A stretch of DNA of 64,000 nt from Agrobacterium tumefaciens. Lineage in GTDB: Bacteria; Pseudomonadota; Alphaproteobacteria; Rhizobiales; Rhizobiaceae. The number at the start of each line of letters is the position of its first letter. Position 1 is the first letter of the stretch. The translations under genes and the position numbers were made by a program. Under the pieces are notes generated by a model. The model did no database searches. It was not told the DNA's origin and was given only the letters and a program-made list of their open reading frames with translations. Location of the stretch: the NCBI GenBank assembly GCA_025560025.1, contig CP048487.1, positions 62,001 to 126,000 of the forward strand, read 5' to 3'. Below are positions 1-8,568 of the stretch, one piece after another.

Positions 1-182
1 ACTGGGTCGTCGGCATTCCCGCGATGTTCGCCTTCGGATACGGAGCCGGATGGGGAAGTTACGGCGTATGGTTCGGGGTATGCATTGGCTTTGCGGTGAC
101 GAGCGTTCTGCTTTGGCTGCGTTTCGTTTCTGAACTCCGCAATGCCTCCGAACCGGGACAGGTGCCGGCGGTCTCCATCTAA
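1..182 (+). CDS. MATE-family efflux transporter, C-terminal end (partial)
   Basis: The reading frame is open from the left edge (first full codon at base 3) to a TAA at 180-182. It gives about 59 residues ending in SEPGQVPAVSI. The visible part is a Gly-rich hydrophobic segment (GIPAMFAFGYGAGWGSYGVW) followed by another membrane helix and a short polar tail, which is the usual ending of MATE/NorM multidrug and toxin extrusion proteins of the inner membrane. The N-terminal portion lies outside the window, so the substrate and coupling ion cannot be judged. The family call rests on one helix pair and is moderate. Confidence 0.6.
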   Translation, partial: WVVGIPAMFAFGYGAGWGSYGVWFGVCIGFAVTSVLLWLRFVSELRNASEPGQVPAVSI

Positions 183-759
183 TCGCCTACCGTTGATCCA
201 GCGCCTCACAAATCCATTAAAACATGTTTAATCAATGAAGTCACAAACTGGCCGACCTACTACCCATCCTCCATGAAGGTCGACGAGATCGTCAGTGAGA
301 TGAAGGCGCACTGATCGCACCATTGACGACAGATCAGGGACAGGCGCTGGGTCCATCCGGCGCTTGTTCTTGTTGCTGTCTGTGAATTGGTGTTTCGTGC
401 CGCGGCTGGCATGAGCTGCTCGAACTTCAGCGCACATTCCGCCATGGCCTGCTATTCCAATGGCTAGTTTCACACCTCGATAGGTCGGGGTCGCGGAGTG
501 CAGGATTGAACAACGGGTCGGCGGTGCGGATCCATTCAAGGCAAGGCGCTCATTTCGGTGGTTAGCGGCCCGATCACTCAAGTTGCATGTTTTCATCCGG
601 ATCTGAGCACTGTCCTCTACCGCGCAAACTATTTCATAAACAGCAATAAACTCAAAATTATTCCTGCAATTGTGAGCGGAGACATCTGGCGGCAATATCA
701 ACCTGTCAGACGAACACAGCGTCGCCTGAAGTTTCAATAACGAAATCGCAGGACGCGAA
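183..759. other. Intergenic region, no gene recognised
   Basis: This 577-base stretch separates the MATE gene from the hydrolase gene. A minus-strand reading frame of 225 codons crosses it, but its protein is Ala- and Ser-rich with no family resemblance and it runs into the hydrolase gene in antisense, so I do not call it. A short plus-strand stretch in frame with the upstream stop ends in a protein-like tail (KVDEIVSEMKAH, stop near 312) that may be a relic. AT-rich sequence around 625-680 could hold the promoter of the hydrolase. Confidence 0.4.
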
Positions 760-1740
760 ATGACCCAGAACATCCCTCCAATGACACGCAGAGGCGTGCT
801 GCTTTCCGCAGGCGCTGCCGCAGCGGCTGTCGCAATTCCTCCCGCTTTTAGTTTTGCGGCGAAGGCTGCATCCGCCGCCAACCCAATCGAAGGAAACAAG
901 ACCATGGCCTATGTAACCACCAAAGACGGCGTCGAAATCTTCTACAAGGACTGGGGCCCGAAGGATGCCCAGCCGATCATGTTCCACCATGGGTGGCCGC
1001 TCTCGTCCGATGACTGGGATGCGCAGATGCTGTTCTTCGTTTCCAAGGGTTTTCGCGTCGTCGCCCATGACCGCCGTGGCCATGGCCGTTCCGCCCAGGT
1101 TGCCGACGGTCACGACATGGATCACTACGCCGCCGACGCCTTTGCCGTCGTCGAAGCTCTCGACCTGAAGAATGCCGTCCATATTGGCCATTCCACCGGC
1201 GGTGGCGAAGTCGCCCGTTATGTCGCAAAACATGGCGAACCCGCCGGCCGTGTCGCCAAGGCGGTTCTCGTTTCCGCCGTGCCGCCGCTGATGCTCAAGA
1301 CCGAGGCCAATCCGGAAGGCTTGCCGATGGAGGTTTTTGACGGCTTCCGCTCGTCGCTCGCCGCAAACCGTGCGCAGTTCTTCAGCGATGTGCCGGCCGG
1401 CCCCTTCTATGGCTTCAACCGCGATGGTGCGACCGTTCATGAAGGCGTTATCCAGAACTGGTGGCGTCAGGGCATGATGGGCGGCGCAAAGGCCCATTAC
1501 GACGGCATCAAGGCCTTTTCGGAAACCGACCAGACCGAAGACCTGAAGAATATCAGCGTCCCGACACTGGTGCTGCATGGCGAAGACGACCAGATCGTGC
1601 CGATTGCCGACTCCGCCCTGAAATCGGTGAAGCTGTTGAAAAACGGCACGCTGAAGACCTATCCCGGCTTCTCACACGGCATGTTGACCGTGAATGCCGA
1701 TGTGCTGAACGCCGATCTGCTGGCCTTCATCAAGGGGTGA
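760..1740 (+). CDS. Alpha/beta hydrolase, arylesterase/non-heme chloroperoxidase type, with twin-arginine-like leader
   Basis: This 326-residue protein is an alpha/beta-fold hydrolase. The nucleophile elbow GHSTGG places the catalytic Ser at 145, the acid is probably Asp277 in GEDDQIVP, and the His is 306 in GFSHGM. The oxyanion-region motif HHGWP is at about 76-80. This is the set seen in cofactor-free haloperoxidases and arylesterases, which hydrolyse esters and can show perhydrolase activity. The first 45 residues carry MTRRGVLLS followed by an Ala-rich hydrophobic stretch, resembling a Tat signal, so export is likely. An internal ATG at 904 would give a leaderless cytoplasmic form (MAYVTTKDG). 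The gene stands alone, about 100 bases upstream of a RidA-like gene on the same strand. The natural substrate is unknown. Confidence 0.85.
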   Translation: MTQNIPPMTRRGVLLSAGAAAAAVAIPPAFSFAAKAASAANPIEGNKTMAYVTTKDGVEIFYKDWGPKDAQPIMFHHGWPLSSDDWDAQMLFFVSKGFRVVAHDRRGHGRSAQVADGHDMDHYAADAFAVVEALDLKNAVHIGHSTGGGEVARYVAKHGEPAGRVAKAVLVSAVPPLMLKTEANPEGLPMEVFDGFRSSLAANRAQFFSDVPAGPFYGFNRDGATVHEGVIQNWWRQGMMGGAKAHYDGIKAFSETDQTEDLKNISVPTLVLHGEDDQIVPIADSALKSVKLLKNGTLKTYPGFSHGMLTVNADVLNADLLAFIKG

Positions 1741-1838
1741 TCGACGCTGGCGGCGGGTGCGGCCTCCCACGCGTCCGCCGTCTTTCAAATTGCTAATCCA
1801 CACGCGCGGATCGCGCTGCCTCACATTAGGAAACCATC

Positions 1839-2291
1839 ATGACGAACACGAAGAAAATCGCAAACCTCGGCGTCGCCTGGGAGCAAGCTTTCGGCTACGC
1901 ACAGGCCGTTCAGGTCAAGGATACAATTTATATCTCCGGACAGTTGAGCCACGACGGCGATGGCAACCTCGTCGCGCCAGCTATTCTCGATGATAAAGGC
2001 CGGCCCGTCGATTTCACGCAAATGGAAGAGCAGATCCGTCACACATATGTCAATGCCAAGAAGCTGCTCGCCGAGTTCGGCGCCACTCTTGATGACGTCG
2101 TCGAAGAGACGCTTTTTGTTCTCGACATTCCGAGCGCATTTGCAGCCGGATCAAAGGTTCGCAAGGAGATGTACGGCACAGACACGCCGCCGGTTGCAAG
2201 CAACCTGATCGGAGTGAGCGCGCTGGCCTTCCCGGAGCAAATCGTCGAGATCACCTTCCGCGCCATCGTCGACGTGCCGACCGCCTCATAA
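1839..2291 (+). CDS. RidA/YjgF/Rid-family protein lacking the usual active-site arginine
   Basis: The 150-residue product matches the Rid fold: an ISGQLSHDGDGN strand-turn, a central helix (EEQIRHTYVNAKKLLAEFG), the TLFVLDI strand and a closing VEITFRAIVDV. Canonical RidA enzymes hydrolyse reactive enamines/imines with an Arg in a PARSxVEV-like motif. Here the matching segment reads PVASNLIGV with no Arg at that place. The protein may therefore belong to a Rid subgroup with another ligand or activity. The start is supported by a Shine-Dalgarno-like AGGAAA eight bases before the ATG. It follows the hydrolase by about 100 bases on the same strand and could be co-transcribed with it. Confidence 0.85.
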   Translation: MTNTKKIANLGVAWEQAFGYAQAVQVKDTIYISGQLSHDGDGNLVAPAILDDKGRPVDFTQMEEQIRHTYVNAKKLLAEFGATLDDVVEETLFVLDIPSAFAAGSKVRKEMYGTDTPPVASNLIGVSALAFPEQIVEITFRAIVDVPTAS

Positions 2292-2362
2292 AGCAACAGC
2301 CACGCCAACAGCCGCCGAAGCGTTTTCGCACTGGTTGCCGTCTTGCCAGAACAGGTTTCGGA

Positions 2363-3094
2363 ATGCCGAGAACATCCTCCCACAACATGAGATCGCCAGC
2401 GGCTTTGCATCTGACTCCAGAACTGGTTGCCAGGACCCTCAGGTTCGTCGCAGAGGAAGGTCCGGAGCCAAATTGGACGCCAATCTCGCCCCAGCAGCTC
2501 GACCACCTTGTCGCTCGAGTGGAGGAGGGGTCTTGCGAAGAGGAAATCTGGGTATTTGCCTATGGTTCATTGATGTGGAACCCCGGATTTGAGGAGGCGG
2601 CGAAAGAAGATGCCGTCGCGTATGGATGGCATCGTGCTTTTTCGCTGAGGATCGAACGGCTCCGTGCCACCTCTGATGCGCCGGGTCTGATGCTTGCACT
2701 TGAGCCGGGCGGTAGTTGCTCTGGCCTGATCCTCAAACTTCCTTGCGCAACGAAGAGGCAAGATCTTCGCAAGCTTCTGGCGCGGGAAATCCTATACGCC
2801 GAAGTGTGCGACATGGTGCGGTGGGTCACGGTCAAGACATCTACTGGCACACGCCGCGCCTTGACGTTCTGGGCGAGCCCCAAACGGTCTCTCCTTACGG
2901 AAAAAGTGCCTCTCGATGAGGCCGCCGGACTGATTGCGCAGGCATGCGGACCGGCGGGATCCTGCGCGGAATATCTGCATCGCACGGTCCTTGATTTGGC
3001 GAGACGCCAGATCTTCGACCGCAACCTTTGGCAGTTGCAAAAACTCGTTGCGGAAAGGCTTGAGGCTCGTCCGCCACCCGTCAATCCAGCATGA
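2363..3094 (+). CDS. ChaC-like gamma-glutamylcyclotransferase
   Basis: The 243-residue protein carries the gamma-glutamylcyclotransferase fold. The glycine-rich substrate-binding motif YGSLMWNPGF is at residues 67-76, and a REIL segment places the probable catalytic Glu at 142. ChaC proteins split glutathione into 5-oxoproline and Cys-Gly in the cytoplasm. An N-terminal extension of about 60 residues precedes the domain, and LTPELVARTL within it is typical of the bacterial ChaC branch. An in-frame ATG at 2387 is an alternative start, since neither start has a strong ribosome site. The 3' end overlaps the convergent LysR gene by 14 bases. Confidence 0.85.
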   Translation: MPRTSSHNMRSPAALHLTPELVARTLRFVAEEGPEPNWTPISPQQLDHLVARVEEGSCEEEIWVFAYGSLMWNPGFEEAAKEDAVAYGWHRAFSLRIERLRATSDAPGLMLALEPGGSCSGLILKLPCATKRQDLRKLLAREILYAEVCDMVRWVTVKTSTGTRRALTFWASPKRSLLTEKVPLDEAAGLIAQACGPAGSCAEYLHRTVLDLARRQIFDRNLWQLQKLVAERLEARPPPVNPA

Positions 3095-3980
3095 CCATAT
3101 GTGCCGCCACCTGTTCCTCGAAGAATTTCGAGAAGGAGGCGATACGCGGCGGCAGAGCCTGGTAAGGCGGGTAGTAGAGGGTCAGCCATAGATCCGGCGG
3201 CGCCCATCCGTTGAAGACATGCACGAGTCGTCCGCTGCGGATGTGGTCGGCGATGTTGAACCCCGGAAGCAGAGCGACACCTGCCCCATCTGCCGCCATA
3301 TCGGCAAGAACCTCACCGCTGTTGGCGCTGAACGCACGGCCGGCCGAGATCGTGATGCTGGACCCGCCATCCGACAGGACCCAGTTTTCCCGCCGGCTTT
3401 CCCCACTATAGGCCAGGCAGTCGTCGGGGTTCAACTCGTTCGGATGCTGCATGTCGACGAAGCGAGTTCCAGGTGCGGCTACCAGAATGCGCGGAACCAC
3501 ACGGATCTTGCGCCAGATGGTAAACTTGTCGGAAGGCTGCGACGAGATGCGGATCGCCAGATCGTAGTCGTCGTCCACGATGTTCACCAGGCCGTCAGAC
3601 AAGGAGATTTCGAAGCTCATCTTCGGATATTTTTCCTTGAAGCCAGACAGGATCGGCGGCAGCACGGCCTTGCCGAACCATGTGGGAGCGCTGATGCGCA
3701 GCCTTCCTTGGTCCGCCTTATGGGCATTCATCACATCGCGGCGCGCATCCTCGAGCGTCTTCACCGCAGGCTGTATCTGGGCAGCGAAGATGGCGCCATC
3801 TGTTGTCAAGGAAACCTGACGCGTCGTCCGCACAAACAGCTGAACACCGAGCTCGGCCTCCAGCGCCGCTATGGCTCGGGTGACGGCTGCCGGCGTCATA
3901 TCAAGTTCGCGTGCTACCTGGGCGAAATTCCGCTTCTCGGCGGCGAGGAGAAAGGTGCGAAGGGCTTTGTAGTCGTTCAT
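3081..3980 (-). CDS. LysR-family transcriptional regulator
   Basis: The protein is 299 residues, a normal length for LysR regulators. The N-terminal winged helix (about residues 1-60) contains FAQVARELDMTPAAVTRAI and the wing LFVRTTRQVSLT. The remainder is a periplasmic-binding-like effector domain (RLRISAPTWFGKAVLPPIL). The closest style is the LysR group annotated as AaeR/DmlR-like. It ends tail-to-tail inside the ChaC-like gene. Its own promoter would face the decayed MFS exporter starting near 4125, so it may once have controlled that divergent gene. Effector unknown. Confidence 0.9.
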   Translation of the reverse strand: MNDYKALRTFLLAAEKRNFAQVARELDMTPAAVTRAIAALEAELGVQLFVRTTRQVSLTTDGAIFAAQIQPAVKTLEDARRDVMNAHKADQGRLRISAPTWFGKAVLPPILSGFKEKYPKMSFEISLSDGLVNIVDDDYDLAIRISSQPSDKFTIWRKIRVVPRILVAAPGTRFVDMQHPNELNPDDCLAYSGESRRENWVLSDGGSSITISAGRAFSANSGEVLADMAADGAGVALLPGFNIADHIRSGRLVHVFNGWAPPDLWLTLYYPPYQALPPRIASFSKFFEEQVAAHMVMLD

Positions 3981-4124
3981 ATCATTGTTTCACTTTTTGC
4001 AATTCTGTCGAGAGAAATATTGCAATTCCTCTCGGTGATCAACGGGCCTGCATTCAGTCCACACAACAAACCTGTGCTGACGGAAAGGCATTGACATCTT
4101 TCGCCATCGCCGGCCGCGGTCGCG

Positions 4125-5016
4125 ATGATCCAGGCGGCTGGAACCCTGCCGATCTTCTTGCTGGCCATTCCTGCGGGCGTTCTCACCGACATCCTTGATC
4201 GCCGCAAGTTCCTGATCGCCGTCCAACTCCTGCTGGCATCCGTCAGCATCTCACTTATGTCCTGTCCCAGACGGGCATGCTGTCGATCAGCGCGCTGATC
4301 GGCCTGACTTTTCTCGGAGGCATCGGCGCGGCGCTGATGGGGCCGACCTGGCAGGCAATTGTTCCCGAACTGGTCAAGCGTGAGGATGTGAAGAGCGCCG
4401 TGGCGCTGGACTCGCTCGGCACCAATATCGCCCGATCCATAGGCCGGCCGCAGGTGGTCTGCTTCTTGCCACCTTCGGAGCAAGGATTACCTATGGCGCC
4501 GATGTCGCAAGTTACTTCGTCGTCATCGCGGCGCTCATCTGCTGGCCGCGTGCAAAGAACGCCAACGACGCGTTGCAGGAAAACTCCTTCGGTGCGTTCC
4601 GTGCAGGCCTTCGTTACACCCTCTCGAACAAGCCGCTGCATGTGGTGCTTCTGCGTGCTGCCATTTTCTTCGCCTTCGCCAGCGCCGTCTGGGCGCTCCT
4701 CCCGCTCGTCGCTCGTCAGTTGCTCGGCGGTGATGCAAGCTTCTATGGTATCCTGCTTGGTGCAGTCGGCGCCGGTGCGATCGGTGGCGCGTTGATCATG
4801 CCGAAGCTGCGCGAACGTCTGAGCTCGGACGGTCTGCTTCTCGGTGCCGCGCTGATCACCGCTTCCGTCATGGATGTCTTGTCACTCGCCCCGCCGAAGA
4901 TCGTTGCCATCATCGTTCTTCTGTTTCTCGGGGGCACATGGATCACCGCCCTGACCACACTCGACGGTGCGGCCCAGAGTGTCCTTCCGAACTGGGTTCG
5001 CGGTCGCGGCCCCAAC
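4125..5016 (+). pseudogene. MFS exporter pseudogene (two frameshifts, truncated at both ends)
   Basis: Three consecutive frames join into one major-facilitator protein. Frame one gives GTLPIFLLAIPAGVLTDILD, which is helix 2 and the RRKF loop. A shift near 4250 leads to SQTGMLSISALIGLTFLGG through DSLGTNIARSIG. A second shift near 4443 leads to AAGGLLLATFGARITYGADV and onward through FFAFASAVWALLPL to LTTLDGAAQSVLPNWVRGRG. Helix 1 is missing at the 5' end. The sequence departs from the family abruptly near 5016, before the last helices. It is divergent from the LysR gene. The layout suggests an EntS-like exporter lost by mutation and by a recombination event that brought in the LigD fragment. 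Confidence 0.8.
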
Positions 5017-5212
5017 ACCTCCAATGCTTACTTGCGACGATTGCCATGAGATCGGTACCGGGACGCCGCGAAGACCCTGTCAATAATAAGCAACGACGAT
5101 CGGGACAAGTGGCTCATGAAGAGGATCCGAAGAATTGAGAAGGCAGGTGAAAACATGAATGCAGATCGACTGTTTACCCAAAGTGAATTGCACGGAAAAT
5201 CGGCCGATCCGT

Positions 5213-5945
5213 TCATCCAGGACGGCGGGCATTCATTGATGGCGAGGCGGTGGTACTGAATGAGGAAGGCCGCCCGGACTTTGGAGGGCTGCAGCGCTGG
5301 CTCGGCAGAAGAGGGGGCAAGCGCGTTTCGACGGAGTCCGTTCTCTTCGCCTTTGACCTTCTCTATTTTGACGCCCACGATTGGCCCCGGACCGAACTGT
5401 CAGTTCGCCGTCATCTCTTGACAGACTTGCTGGAGGGCGCCGTCGGTGCGATCCAGTTGTCCGAAGAGATAGAGGGAGACGACGCTGAGCTATTGGCCAA
5501 CGCCTGCTCGATCGGCATGAGAGGTATCATCGCCAAACATCGAGATAGCCCCTACCGCCCTGGTCGGACCGGCGACTGGCTGAAGATCAAGTGCGTGCAG
5601 AGCAAGAGTTTCATGATCGTCGGCTACGAGCAGTCGGCGGTTGCCCACGGTGGGATTGGCAGCCTCCTGCTGGCGGCTCGCCGGGACCACGATTGGGTCT
5701 ATGTCGGCGCCGTCGGCACGGGCTTCAAGGAAAAGGATGCAGCTTACCTGAAGAAGACGCTCGACAGACTGAAGACACGGACACCAGCCGTGCCGCTTAA
5801 AGGCAAGAACTACGTTTACGCGCAGCCGACCTTGATCGCGGAAATTGAATTCCGCGGCTGGACCGACCACGGCAATTTGCGACACGTATCTTACAAAGGG
5901 TTGCGCGAGATCCAGGACAATGCCGCTGTTTATGACCTCAACTGA
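5213..5945 (+). pseudogene. LigD-type ATP-dependent DNA ligase, C-terminal fragment
   Basis: The reading frame runs from about 5213 to TGA at 5943-5945. It contains ligase motifs after the nucleotidyl-lysine site: FIDGEAVVLNEEGRPDF (motif III region), SVLFAFDLLYFDAHD, then GMRGIIAKHRDSPYRPGR and DWLKIKC (motifs IV-V), and an OB-fold domain ending FRGWTDHGNLRHVSYKGLRE. The essential motif I lysine (KxDG) and everything before it are absent, so the fragment should not ligate. Intact LigD works with Ku in non-homologous end joining and usually also has polymerase and phosphoesterase domains. The 5' boundary is a rearrangement scar shared with the MFS pseudogene, and about 190 bases between them have no clear identity. 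Confidence 0.8.
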
Positions 5946-6045
5946 GCAAAGGATTTCAGTGCGTCGGCGAGGTCTTAAATTTTTTCGGCTGGTGCTCTTG
6001 AATCCTAAATTCTCAAAAACCAAATCGATTGCCGCCAACCGCTGA

Positions 6046-6113
6046 TAAAGGGCTGGCCTTGCTGGGAGCGCCGCCTTTCGGCGCTTCCGTACCCATGTTG
6101 CTTCAAGGAGGAT
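6046..6113 (+). promoter_or_regulatory. ROSE-like RNA thermometer in the hsp20 leader
   Basis: The leader of the small heat-shock gene can fold into a GC hairpin (AGCGCCG 6067-6073 with CGGCGCT 6079-6085). A second hairpin can then form in which TTGCT (6098-6102) faces the ribosome site AAGGAGGA (6105-6112) two bases before the ATG. An anti-Shine-Dalgarno TTGCT a few bases upstream of AGGAGGA, at the end of a multi-hairpin leader, is the hallmark of rhizobial ROSE elements, which melt on heating to free the ribosome site. The identification is by motif and position, and no energy calculation was made. Confidence 0.65.
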
Positions 6114-6596
6114 ATGGCTATGGCAACATCTTACGACTACGCACCTCTCTTCCGCTCGAGCGTCGGCTTCGACCGGGTGTTCAATCTTCTCGAAAACGCT
6201 CAGCGCGCCCGTTCGATCAGCGACTGGCCGCCCTATGACATCGTCAAGATCGGTGATGATAGCTACCGGATTTCGATTGCGGTCGCAGGTTTTGCCCAGG
6301 ATGATCTCGACATCACCTTCCAGTCCAATCTGCTGACGGTCACTGGCAAGAAGCAGGAGACGGCATCCGAAGGTTATCTGCATCGCGGCATTGCCGGCCG
6401 TCCGTTCGAACACCGGTTCGAGCTTGCCGACCATGTCAGGGTGAATGGTGCCCATTTGAACAATGGTCTTCTGTCGATCAATCTCGTTCGTGAGATCCCC
6501 GAGGCCTTGAAGCCGCGGAAGATCGACATCCAGGCCCAGCCGGCCCTCGTGCAGTCGACCGCCCCGGTGCAGATCGAAGCGCAAAAGGCTGCCTGA
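6114..6596 (+). CDS. Small heat-shock protein, Hsp20/IbpA family
   Basis: This 160-residue protein has an alpha-crystallin domain at about residues 35-130 (PPYDIVKIGDDSYRISIAVAGF, then DDLDITFQSNLLTVTGKK, RPFEHRFELADHVRV and a GLLSINLVREIPE strand). The C-terminal tail has the sequence KPRKIDIQ, which includes the I-x-I type anchor used in oligomer assembly. Such proteins hold unfolding proteins in the cytoplasm for refolding by DnaK. Two start codons six bases apart (6114 and 6120) are possible, and the strong AAGGAGGA favours the first. Expression is probably controlled by the ROSE-like leader just upstream. Confidence 0.92.
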   Translation: MAMATSYDYAPLFRSSVGFDRVFNLLENAQRARSISDWPPYDIVKIGDDSYRISIAVAGFAQDDLDITFQSNLLTVTGKKQETASEGYLHRGIAGRPFEHRFELADHVRVNGAHLNNGLLSINLVREIPEALKPRKIDIQAQPALVQSTAPVQIEAQKAA

Positions 6597-6668
6597 CCGA
6601 AACTTCAGAGAAGGGGCGTCGCGCGCAGCGGCGCCCGTTAACATCACGGGTTGGGAAGGAGAGAGACA

Positions 6669-6968
6669 ATGAAACCCGATATGTTCAGACAACCAGTTAC
6701 CATCCTTGTCGGCCTTGGCTTCCCGGCTGAGGTCCGGAGCGTCATGGATGCCTACCGGCATCTTGCCGAATGGCCAGCATCGTTGCGTGACACGGCACAC
6801 TTGATCGCGCTGAAGGCCTGTAGTGCGGCACTGCGTGGCGAGATCGAAGCGGAGACCGCGCGCGGCCTATTCGCCGCTTTCGCTGAAAAGCATGATCTGC
6901 TGGCGCCGGAGAATGATGCCATCGCGGCATCGCACCTTCGGCGGGACAAAGATCCACACGTTCGATAG
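6669..6968 (+). CDS. DUF982 domain protein
   Basis: The 99-residue product matches the rhizobial DUF982 family in order: PVTILVGLGFPAEVRSV, a LAEWP turn, a long helix (HLIALKACSAALRGEIEAET) and an FAAFAEKHDLL end. The function of the family is not known; these are small cytoplasmic proteins often found in several copies on rhizobial plasmids. The ATG at 6669 has a good ribosome site (GGAAGGAGAG). An in-frame ATG at 6651 is less likely. The gene follows hsp20 by 72 bases and precedes another small gene by 10 bases, so the three may form one heat-responsive unit. Confidence 0.8.
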   Translation: MKPDMFRQPVTILVGLGFPAEVRSVMDAYRHLAEWPASLRDTAHLIALKACSAALRGEIEAETARGLFAAFAEKHDLLAPENDAIAASHLRRDKDPHVR

Positions 6969-6978
6969 AAAGGCCGAC

Positions 6979-7254
6979 ATGCACGAGATGTTACAGCAGG
7001 CCGTGAGCAATGCCGAGGCGATGGGGCCGGCGGTCCTGCTTCAGGGCATGCAGATTGAGCGGCCGATCGATGTCGTAAAAGCGACTGCTCTCACCGCACA
7101 CGACAAGCGGACCATCCTGGCTGCATGGGCCTCGGATTTCTACGCGGTCGATTCGAAGCCGTTGTTCCGCCATATTCCCGGAACACCGGAGTCGGTTTCC
7201 CTCGATGAGGTTCAGGCTGCCCTCCAAGAACTTGATCGACGCTACGGCTTCTGA
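6979..7254 (+). CDS. Hypothetical protein, 91 residues
   Basis: This small soluble protein has two helix-rich halves (MLQQAVSNAEAMGPAVLLQG and VSLDEVQAALQELDRRYGF) around a TALTAHDKRTILAAWASDFYAV segment. The middle part resembles small rhizobial proteins found beside hsp20 genes, but I cannot name a family. It begins 10 bases after the DUF982 gene with a weak AAAGG site, and is probably translated from the same message. Confidence 0.65.
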   Translation: MHEMLQQAVSNAEAMGPAVLLQGMQIERPIDVVKATALTAHDKRTILAAWASDFYAVDSKPLFRHIPGTPESVSLDEVQAALQELDRRYGF

Positions 7255-7265
7255 TCTCTGGCTTC

Positions 7266-7397
7266 TCAGGCAGCCTGTTTCATCGACTTCGCCAGCCGCT
7301 TGATGGCCTGCTCCAACGAACGCTGGCCATCGCAATAATCCCGCCAGGCGCTCGTATTTTGGAGGAGTGCCGGTACTGTGCGGTGAAGCGTTTCGGA
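7266..7397 (-). pseudogene. Possible gene remnant without a start codon
   Basis: On the minus strand a short frame between two stops gives a protein-like tail (TSAWRDYCDGQRSLEQAIKR and LAKSMKQAA, stop at 7266-7268). It is closed upstream by an in-frame TGA near 7397 and has no ATG. The basic helical ending looks coding, but no family is recognised and it may be chance. Confidence 0.25.
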
Positions 7398-7487
7398 TCA
7401 AGATCGGCCTTCACCTGGGTCCGGGGAAGCCTCGTGATAAAAACAACTAATGCAGCTCGTTCGGTTTTGGTGCACTCGGAGTTGGGG

Positions 7488-7727
7488 CTACTTCTGGCGG
7501 ATTTTGTCGTCTGCCTGGAGTCCAATATCCGATACGCTGTTCCGCCCGGATTTCGTCTCAATTCTCCCCTTAAGGTTGTTGATGTCCTTTTGGGACGTTC
7601 CCCACTCCGCGTCAAAAAACCATGTGTCGCCCTGCAACTCTGGATCGATGGCAGGTACAGCTTTCAGTCCAGCATCAATCTTTCCAATCGTTGTACCATC
7701 GGTAAATTCAACCCAAAACGAATTCAT
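7488..7727 (-). CDS. Hypothetical protein, 79 residues
   Basis: The start at 7727 is chosen because CAGGAGGAAAG lies directly upstream, one of the strongest ribosome sites in this part of the window. The product begins MNSFWVEFTDGTTIGKI and contains the turn DPELQGDTWFFDAEWGT, suggesting a small beta-rich soluble protein with a mixed polar tail. No domain is recognised. The neighbourhood is AT-richer and contains fragments of other genes, which suggests an accessory insertion. Confidence 0.6.
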   Translation of the reverse strand: MNSFWVEFTDGTTIGKIDAGLKAVPAIDPELQGDTWFFDAEWGTSQKDINNLKGRIETKSGRNSVSDIGLQADDKIRQK

Positions 7728-7991
7728 TCTTTCCTCCTGAAGATGAAAAATGCTTGCGGATACGGTCGAATGTCCGACCGGCCAAATAACGGTGACATAC
7801 AATTTAAACGAGATCAATTATAAGTAGTAACCCGTGGTTAGATGGGTTCAGACAAGAGCAGTCCGGAGTCGTACGATAGGGCCGAGAGAAGCATGAACAA
7901 TGCCGTAGCTCAGAGCCTGCGGGGGGCGGCTCGCGATCCACGATTGGCCTTCTTCGTAGGGGGGGACATTGCTGATTGCCGTTTATGGTCA

Positions 7992-8248
7992 ATGGTCGGC
8001 GACATTGTTCCCGCCGGGTGCAGATCAGCCAAAGTGGCCGTTGCGGCAACCGCCAGGCCGCCAGAGGCATGAAGAATCCGATCCTCCAGCGAGACAGATT
8101 GGAAGGTGTGCCAGTCGGATTCTGCTTCGGGCCGATGCAGGCTGAAAACTTCGGCCGTGATCCCGAACTCGAAGGTGCGCAGACCACCATAAACCAGACT
8201 GACGACACGCCTGTTTGCAGGAAAGCGGGGTTTCTCAATACTTGGCAT
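7992..8248 (-). pseudogene. FtrA/GlxA-type regulator, N-terminal fragment
   Basis: From the ATG at 8248 the product shows the amidotransferase-like start of FtrA/GlxA regulators: RVVSLVYGGLRTFEFGITAE, VFSLHRPEAESDW and ILHASGGLAVAATATLADL. Intact members run about 320 residues and end in an AraC-type DNA-binding domain. Here similarity stops near 7992 and the frame ends at 7910 after unrelated sequence. The fragment lacks DNA-binding capacity and is most likely dead. Confidence 0.65.
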
Positions 8249-8274
8249 GGATGTTGTCGAGGAAGCAGGGGTGT

Positions 8275-8496
8275 TTATACTCCAGCAGAGGATAATATCT
8301 CATGACGGCTGCGATATGCCCGGTTCTGGCTGCTCTCTTTGTCGCTGAGGTAATCGGCTGGGTACACGTGTGGGCAGAGGTGGCTCGCGACCAAATGTTC
8401 GGCATAGTCGGAAATCGGACGCGGGCGCCCAACCAGGTAACCCTGCACTTGATTGCAGGTTTCTCGGGCAGGACAGACGGCCTTCGCCGCAGGCAT
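8275..8496 (-). pseudogene. EAL-domain (c-di-GMP phosphodiesterase) C-terminal fragment
   Basis: The piece ETCNQVQGYLVGRPRPISDY followed by AEHLV is the characteristic ending of EAL domains, where the loop before QGYL closes the active-site barrel. The catalytic Glu-Ala-Leu motif and the rest of the barrel are not present upstream, so only the last part remains. It runs on into about 40 unrelated residues before a stop. Its position beside the FtrA fragment marks 7.9-8.5 kb as a zone of gene debris. Confidence 0.55.
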
Positions 8497-8568
8497 ACGA
8501 AGAGCCAGACAGTGTTGACCCTTCGGACAGATGCCTTAGGATTGTAATTCGATTGTCCGAGGTGTCAT

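Noticed and set aside
706..1578. Minus-strand frame of 290 codons across the hydrolase gene
   Set aside because: It is the antisense of a clearly coding alpha/beta hydrolase with intact catalytic residues; the predicted protein has no family resemblance. GC-rich genes often leave long open antisense frames.
5490..6800. Minus-strand frame of 436 codons over the LigD fragment and hsp20
   Set aside because: It runs antisense through two recognisable genes and the ROSE-like leader, and its product matches nothing known.
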